In this document: positions 5,461-7,853 of the stretch, one piece after another
Position numbering within the stretch: position 1 is the first letter of the stretch
Layout of the letters: every line of letters starts with the position of its first letter
Source of the DNA: Bdellovibrionota bacterium
GTDB taxonomy: Bacteria > Bdellovibrionota > Bacteriovoracia > Bacteriovoracales > Bacteriovoracaceae
Reading direction: 5' to 3'
DNA length: 7,853 nt
Assembly: GCA_030836365.1 (NCBI GenBank)
Contig: JAURQB010000181.1
Span: 1-7,853, forward strand
Notes under the pieces: generated by a model
Databases searched by the model: none
The model's input: the letters and a program-made list of their open reading frames with translations, nothing else
What the model was told of the DNA's origin: nothing
Made by a program: the position numbers and the translations under genes

Positions 5461-7853
5461 ATGAAAAAAATCATTGCATACTTTTTAAATAATTCATTAC
5501 TGGTTAATCTTATCTCAGTTTTGATTATTGCAGTGGGAACAATTAGTCTCTTCTCTCTAAACAAAGAGACATTTCCTGCAATTGACTTTGACGTAATTAT
5601 TGTCCGAACTGCTTACCCAGGATCAAGCTCTGAAGATGTTGAAAAATTAGTAACAATCTCTCTCGAGCGTAATCTCAAAACGGTTACAGGGGTGCGTAAT
5701 CTCAATGCGATAAGTGCCGAAGGAAGCTCTATAATTTACCTTGAGGTTGTGGCAGATGCGGACATTGATGAGGTTTTAGATGATGTAAAGACAGCCGTCG
5801 ATAGCACTATTGATTTACCTAAAGAAGCAGAAGTACCTATTATTACAAGCTTAAATAATAGGCGAAGAGGTATTATTAATGTTGCTGTTTTTGGTAACGA
5901 TTATAGCGAGATAAGAACGGCGGCAAAAAAACTTAGAGATAAACTTGAACGTGTCGGAGATGTTTCATCAATTCGTCTAGAGGGATATAACCCCGATCAA
6001 ATTAACATAAAAGTAAGCCCTGAAAAGTTAAATCAAAATGAAATTACTCTTCAAGAGATCAGCAACGTTGTTAGGGGGCGTAACTTTAATTTATCAGCTG
6101 GTGCAATAGAGCTTTCGAGTGGAGATCTAAATATCAGAACTGTTGCAGAGCTTGAGGGTGTGGATGATCTCAAAAGTCTTCCGATCAGGTCGAATGACTC
6201 TGGTAAAGCAATTTTTCTCGGTGATATCGCAAAGGTTGATAAACACCCTGACCCAAAAGCGATACTTCTGCGATCTCAAGGTGAGCGGGCGATTATATTG
6301 AATGTAAAGATGAAGGAATTCGGCGATATTATTTCAACAGTAGATGAAGTTAAGCTTGAGACAGAGTCATTTTTTAAAAATTCAAGGTATAGTGATTTAC
6401 GGTTTACATTTGTTGATGATTTTTCTTACTACGTGAAACGACGCCTTAATATTTTATCAAATAATGGAATCCTTGGGATTGCTCTCGTTTTTTGTTGCCT
6501 GTTGTTGTTTTTAAATTTCTCTACAAGCGTAATCACTTCACTTGGTGCTCCAATTGCGTTTCTCACCGCTTTCGTGGTGATGAACTACATGGGAGTGAGT
6601 TTAAATCTAATTTCTATGTTTGGTTTAATTCTCGTGCTAGGTATGCTTGTTGACGACTCCATCATTGTGGCAGAACAGTTTTATCAAAAAATTGAAGCCG
6701 GGATGAAACCAAAGGATGCTGCTTATGAAGCCGCGATTGAAACTGTTAAGCCTGTTACCGCGACTATATTGACTACTGTTATCGCGTTTGGTTCGATTTT
6801 CTTTATGGGCGGAATTATGGGGAAGTTTCTTGCCTTGGTCCCGACAGTTGTTATTATTTGTCTGGCCGCTAGTTGGATTGAGTGCTTTTTTATCCTTCCT
6901 GCGCATTTGAAAGATTTTTGTTCCCTTAAACCAAATAGAGTAAAAAAATCTTTTTGGTTTGATCGAATTAAAGACCGATATTCTAAATTCATCTTACGTA
7001 CTTTAAGTTATCCAAAAACAGTTGTAATAAGCTTTTTTATTATTTTTGTAATGGCATTAGGCTTAGCCAAGACAATGAAGTTTGAACTATTTCCTGGAGA
7101 TGATGTTCGAATTGTTTTTCTTCAAATTAAAGGCACAGTGGGTTCTCCAATTAAACAAACGGATGATTCTCTATTCAAATTAGAGCAAATGTCCTTATCC
7201 TTGCCAAAAAATGAAATAACTCAAATCAAAGCTCAGATAGGAACATTAATTGGAGAACATGGAAATAAAATTGGGTCGCACTATGGATCATTAGTACTAT
7301 ATCTCACTCCTCCAGTTGAGAGAGATAGGACCACAGATGAAATTATCACACAGCTTACAACCGAAGCAGAAAGAATTTTACCTAACTACGATATCACAAT
7401 TAGGAAAATGCAAGGAGGCCCCCCTAAGGGAAAACCGGTTGAGATTAACATAACTGGAAATAGCATTGATGATCTCAAAGTTGTGAGTAAAAGAATTCAG
7501 AGTGCACTGAAGAATATTGATGGTGTGACAAGTACAGAAATTGACTTTGAAGAAGGAAAGTCTCAATTGGCAGTTTCAGTAAATACATCTGAAGCGAGAC
7601 GTTTGGGATTAACTTCCCTCGATGTTGCAAGAGAGTTAAGACGGGCCTTTGCAAGAGATGCCATAACTGAAATTAGAGAGTCCGATGAAGACATAGATAT
7701 CAAATTGATGCTAGATGATGAATCGAGGTCAAAAAAAGAAACTTTAAAAATTTTATATATTACCAATAGGATGGGACAGCGAATTCCATTGAGTAAATTA
7801 GTTTCTATTGATGAAAAACCAGGTGCTTTCGTGATTAGAAGAAAAAATAGAAA
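5461..7853 (+). CDS. RND-family efflux transporter, inner-membrane permease (3' end outside window)
   Basis: The frame is open from ATG 5461 to the end of the window, giving 797 residues of a protein that usually has about 1000-1050. It is a proton-driven RND pump of the AcrB/ACR_tran type. Helix 1 covers about residues 10-30, followed by the typical FPAIDFD and AYPGSSSEDVE segments and a first periplasmic porter part to about 330. Helices 2-6 cover about 336-480. Helix 4 carries GMLVDDSIIVAE with D398 and D399, the pair equivalent to the proton-relay aspartates D407/D408 of AcrB. Helix 6 ends in the family signature ILPAHL. Helix 7 is at about 519-537, and the second porter part contains the conserved GGPPKGKPV at 652-660. 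The relay residues of helices 10-11 lie beyond the window. It partners the TolC-like gene directly upstream; no periplasmic adaptor gene lies between them. Whether it exports drugs, metals or lipids cannot be told. Confidence 0.93.
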   Translation, partial: MKKIIAYFLNNSLLVNLISVLIIAVGTISLFSLNKETFPAIDFDVIIVRTAYPGSSSEDVEKLVTISLERNLKTVTGVRNLNAISAEGSSIIYLEVVADADIDEVLDDVKTAVDSTIDLPKEAEVPIITSLNNRRRGIINVAVFGNDYSEIRTAAKKLRDKLERVGDVSSIRLEGYNPDQINIKVSPEKLNQNEITLQEISNVVRGRNFNLSAGAIELSSGDLNIRTVAELEGVDDLKSLPIRSNDSGKAIFLGDIAKVDKHPDPKAILLRSQGERAIILNVKMKEFGDIISTVDEVKLETESFFKNSRYSDLRFTFVDDFSYYVKRRLNILSNNGILGIALVFCCLLLFLNFSTSVITSLGAPIAFLTAFVVMNYMGVSLNLISMFGLILVLGMLVDDSIIVAEQFYQKIEAGMKPKDAAYEAAIETVKPVTATILTTVIAFGSIFFMGGIMGKFLALVPTVVIICLAASWIECFFILPAHLKDFCSLKPNRVKKSFWFDRIKDRYSKFILRTLSYPKTVVISFFIIFVMALGLAKTMKFELFPGDDVRIVFLQIKGTVGSPIKQTDDSLFKLEQMSLSLPKNEITQIKAQIGTLIGEHGNKIGSHYGSLVLYLTPPVERDRTTDEIITQLTTEAERILPNYDITIRKMQGGPPKGKPVEINITGNSIDDLKVVSKRIQSALKNIDGVTSTEIDFEEGKSQLAVSVNTSEARRLGLTSLDVARELRRAFARDAITEIRESDEDIDIKLMLDDESRSKKETLKILYITNRMGQRIPLSKLVSIDEKPGAFVIRRKNR

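Noticed and set aside
6637..7766. Several minus-strand open frames of 62-89 codons
   Set aside because: All are antisense to the continuous RND reading frame, whose conserved motifs span the same bases; two even overlap each other in different frames.

Overview
The window is AT-rich, bacterial and from a Gram-negative. It encodes a TolC-type outer-membrane protein directly coupled to an RND inner-membrane pump, two further envelope-associated proteins, and an RNase P RNA of the common type A plan. Low GC, a Cys-rich disulfide insert in a secreted hydrolase and a sigma-54-like promoter would fit an AT-rich relative of Bdellovibrio/Bacteriovorax, but that placement is inference. No mobile element, CRISPR array, tRNA or recent-transfer signature was seen.

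Layout. (1) Positions 1-331 are the 3' end of a gene whose product resembles the C-terminal 8-oxoG-recognition domain of the adenine DNA glycosylase MutY. (2) After a 171-bp gap with a good -24/-12 (sigma-54-like) promoter comes a secreted serine hydrolase of the class C beta-lactamase/penicillin-binding-protein-like family (503-1930), with an unusual six-cysteine insert before its last catalytic motif. (3) After 74 bp with a plausible sigma-70 promoter comes a polytopic membrane protein with the look of a GT-C (PMT/ArnT-like) glycosyltransferase (2005-3591); its real start may be a TTG at 2017. (4) On the minus strand, convergent with that gene and only 9 nt from it, lies rnpB (about 3934 down to 3601), with a strong promoter at 3971-3943. 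(5) Divergent from rnpB, a GTG-started TolC-family gene (4031-5458) is followed by an RND transporter gene (5461 to beyond the window end) with overlapping stop/start signals.

The TolC and RND genes clearly form one operon and most likely two parts of a tripartite efflux system; the periplasmic adaptor is not between them and must lie downstream or elsewhere. The hydrolase and the glycosyltransferase may both act on the cell envelope, but nothing in the sequence shows that they share a pathway. The region looks mostly like ordinary chromosomal housekeeping and envelope genes. The least ordinary points are the Cys-rich hydrolase with its sigma-54-like promoter, the altered recognition loop in the MutY-like domain, and a base change in a highly conserved segment of RNase P RNA.
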